Assembly (NCBI GenBank): GCA_015661825.1
Contig: DQVI01000224.1
Location: 1-40,544 of the forward strand
DNA length: 40,544 nucleotides
Source: Novosphingobium capsulatum
Lineage (GTDB): Bacteria > Pseudomonadota > Alphaproteobacteria > Sphingomonadales > Sphingomonadaceae
Direction: 5' to 3'
The position numbers and the translations under genes were made by a program. Below, piece by piece: positions 35,882 to 40,544 of this stretch. Below the pieces are notes generated by a model, which saw only the letters and a program-made list of their open reading frames with translations, was not told the DNA's origin and searched no databases. The first letter of the stretch is position 1, and each line of letters begins with the position of its first letter.

Positions 35882-36757
35882 TCAGGTCTTGTTCTGGCGC
35901 TCCCACGCGGCGATCCATTCGACGGTCTTGGCAATGCCGCCAAACGGATAGAAATGCAGGCGCACGCGGCCATGTTCAGGCCCCAGTTCGCGCGCAAAAG
36001 CCTCGACCATCCGGTCGGGCCCGGCGCTGCCCAGCAGGTTGCCGAGCGAAACCCCGTATTTCTTCATCACGCTTGCCGAAGCGCCCACCCCGCACCGCGC
36101 GGCAAAGCCCAGCAGACGCTTGATCCCGGCAGGGCCGGGAACCCCGATCCGCACCGGCGCGTCGATCCCGCGCGCGCGCAAGGCCGTGAGCCAGTCGAGG
36201 ACCGAGCGCGCGTCAAAGCCGAACTGGGTGACGATCAGCGGCGCCATGCCGCGCGCGGTGATCGCCGCGACCTTGTTTTCGATCGCCGCCCAGCATTGTG
36301 CCTCGCTCATCTGCGGATGCCCGTCCGGGTGGCCGCCGATACCGATGGCGGTGATCCCGGCACGCTCGAAGGCGCCCGTGGCGATCAGCGCTGCACTGTC
36401 GAAAAACGGCCCCTGCGGCTCTGGCGGGTCGCCTGCGACGACAAAACAGCGGCGCACCCCCGCCTGTTCCACGACAGCGGCCAGATAGGCCTCGAATTCC
36501 TCGGCATCGACGATCCGCCGCGCCGAGAAATGGGGCATCGGCTCGCACCCCAGCCCCCGCACGGCGACAGCTGCGGCCACCCTTGCCTCAAGCGCCTCGC
36601 CGGGCAGCCAGGGGATCGCGATGGGGGTTTGCGCCGGGATCATCGGCGCGGCCTCGTGCAGGGCCCCGATGTCGCGCGCGGTCATTTCAAGCGAGAAGCC
36701 TTCGGTGATCCCCACCGGGGTCCGCTCCCAGTTGGGGTGGAGTTGTGCATATCCCAT
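35882..36757 (-). CDS. metF: Methylenetetrahydrofolate reductase (MetF-like)
   Basis: A 291-residue flavoprotein of the MetF family. GFSLEMTARDIGALHEAAPMIP begins the barrel, LGCEPMPHFSARRI carries the family's HxSAR folate/flavin motif, CFVVAGDPPEPQGPF and GITAIGIGGHPDGHPQMSEAQ follow, and IVTQFGFDARSVLDWL with GVPGPAGIKRLLGFAARCGV are conserved. In this setting it should run in the oxidative direction, from 5-methyl-THF made by LigM to 5,10-methylene-THF. ATG 36757 has GAGAGG at 8 nt. It lies 97 nt after ligM on the same strand, as in sphingomonad O-demethylation operons. Confidence 0.9.
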   Translation of the reverse strand: MGYAQLHPNWERTPVGITEGFSLEMTARDIGALHEAAPMIPAQTPIAIPWLPGEALEARVAAAVAVRGLGCEPMPHFSARRIVDAEEFEAYLAAVVEQAGVRRCFVVAGDPPEPQGPFFDSAALIATGAFERAGITAIGIGGHPDGHPQMSEAQCWAAIENKVAAITARGMAPLIVTQFGFDARSVLDWLTALRARGIDAPVRIGVPGPAGIKRLLGFAARCGVGASASVMKKYGVSLGNLLGSAGPDRMVEAFARELGPEHGRVRLHFYPFGGIAKTVEWIAAWERQNKT

Positions 36758-36854
36758 GGCGCATGCCTCTCCCTGATGGATCAGCCAGATGGAGTGGCAA
36801 GACGGGCGGCGGCCTTCCCGGCAAGGATGGCACCGCCCGTCTTCCCGGTCAGGA

Positions 36855-39987
<3,133 letters not shown>

Positions 39988-40012
39988 AAAATGCCCATCC
40001 CGGTGTGAAGAA

Positions 40013-40034
40013 CCCCGGCAAAGTCATGCCGGGG
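40013..40034. terminator. Hairpin between the lipoprotein and marR genes
   Basis: CCCCGGCA (40013-40020) pairs perfectly with TGCCGGGG (40027-40034) across a 6-nt loop. It lies 26 nt after the lipoprotein stop and 30 nt before the MarR start. No U run follows. It may end the lipoprotein transcript or act as an operator for the regulator. Confidence 0.45.
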
Positions 40035-40063
40035 CGCTTGCCGCTGGCGCAACGCTTGCCATA

Positions 40064-40544
40064 ATGGCCCCCATGAGCATGCGCGCGCCTTCCCTTCCCA
40101 GACCTTCTGTCAAATCGCCGGTCGATCTTCCCCGCAACACCATGGACGATGTCGACCCCGACGCCGCCCTGCTGGTCGACGTGCTCAAGCTGGCGACCTT
40201 CGTGGGCGCCCCGTTGCGCGGGGGCGTGGCCGAACCGCTCGGCCTCGCGCCGACCGACTTGCGCATCATCCTCGCGCTGGGCGGCGATGGCGAACTGGCC
40301 GGGCACGAACTGTCCGACCTCATGGGCGTGCCGCCGATGAACGTGAGCCGCGCGCTCGTCTCGCTGCGCGCCAAGGACCTGATCGAGCCGGTCGAAGACC
40401 CCCACAACCGCCGCCGTAAGCCGTTCCGCCTGAGCGCGCAGGGGCAGGCCATGTTCGCCCGCTCGGTCCCCGCGATGGCCGAGATGGGGCGCCAGCTTTT
40501 CGCCGATTTCGGCGCCCGCGACCGCGCGGCCTTCCGCCGCGCCG
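40064..40544 (+). CDS. MarR family regulator, 3' truncated by the window edge
   Basis: The first 160 or so residues are present and the frame runs off the right end. LGLAPTDLRIILALGGDGELAGHELSDLMGVPPMNVSRALVSLRAKDLIEPVEDPHNRRRKPFRLSAQG is a MarR winged helix with a basic wing. Three in-frame ATGs (40064, 40073, 40079) compete for the start; none has a strong ribosome binding site. MarR-type DesR represses ligM and desA in SYK-6, so this gene near ligM is a candidate local repressor of the O-demethylation genes. That link is inference. Confidence 0.8.
   Translation, partial: MAPMSMRAPSLPRPSVKSPVDLPRNTMDDVDPDAALLVDVLKLATFVGAPLRGGVAEPLGLAPTDLRIILALGGDGELAGHELSDLMGVPPMNVSRALVSLRAKDLIEPVEDPHNRRRKPFRLSAQGQAMFARSVPAMAEMGRQLFADFGARDRAAFRRA

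Overview
The window looks like chromosomal DNA of a sphingomonad alphaproteobacterium, most likely Novosphingobium or a close relative. This is inferred from high GC outside a few AT-rich islands, many GTG and TTG starts with purine-rich ribosome binding sites, and a tetrahydrofolate-dependent aromatic O-demethylation set (LigM, MetF, PurU) of the kind known from lignin-degrading sphingomonads. No tRNA, rRNA, CRISPR array, transposase or phage gene was seen.

Layout. (1) Positions 218-5498, minus strand: fkbH-like, CysE-like acyltransferase, acyl carrier protein and NudK-like Nudix hydrolase, followed on the same strand by a MarR regulator and an aromatic-acid-type MFS transporter. (2) 5648-6460, plus: a GH12-like glycosidase. 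(3) 6552-21238, minus: a long exopolysaccharide (EPS) unit read gmd, fcl, wcaI-like GT, UDP-glucuronate 4-epimerase, WcaF-like acyltransferase, GT4, Wzx flippase, acyltransferase, GT4, acyltransferase, SGNH esterase, beta-helix GH141-like protein and an AT-rich Wzy-like polymerase. (4) 21955-28509, plus: short Wza-like export lipoprotein, outer-membrane beta-barrel, Wzc-like co-polymerase/tyrosine kinase, second flippase and GT2. (5) 28478-32072, minus: GT4, O-antigen-ligase/Wzy_C protein and the PssE/PssD split glycosyltransferase. (6) 32269-34395, plus: PPP-family phosphatase and UDP-glucose dehydrogenase. (7) 34367-40544: a double-hotdog/SDR fusion, MetF, LigM, PurU, a lipoprotein and a truncated MarR regulator.

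How the parts fit. Regions 2-6 form a nearly complete Wzx/Wzy-type EPS system. Gmd and Fcl make GDP-L-fucose; Ugd and the epimerase make UDP-GlcA and UDP-GalA; six or more glycosyltransferases, four left-handed-helix acyltransferases, two flippases and two polymerase/ligase candidates assemble the polymer; Wza, the beta-barrel and Wzc export it. An initiating phosphoglycosyltransferase is not in the window. Three predicted secreted hydrolases (GH12-like, GH141-like, CE12-like esterase) lie within the biosynthetic genes and probably trim or release the polymer. The fkbH/ACP operon predicts an unusual acyl group, possibly D-glyceryl, loaded on a carrier protein and moved by the CysE-like enzyme. 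The right end is a one-carbon module: LigM moves aromatic O-methyl groups to tetrahydrofolate, MetF oxidises methyl-THF and PurU regenerates THF with release of formate.

Most functional calls rest on family motifs read by eye. Substrates of the glycosyltransferases, acyltransferases and the transporter cannot be fixed from sequence alone.
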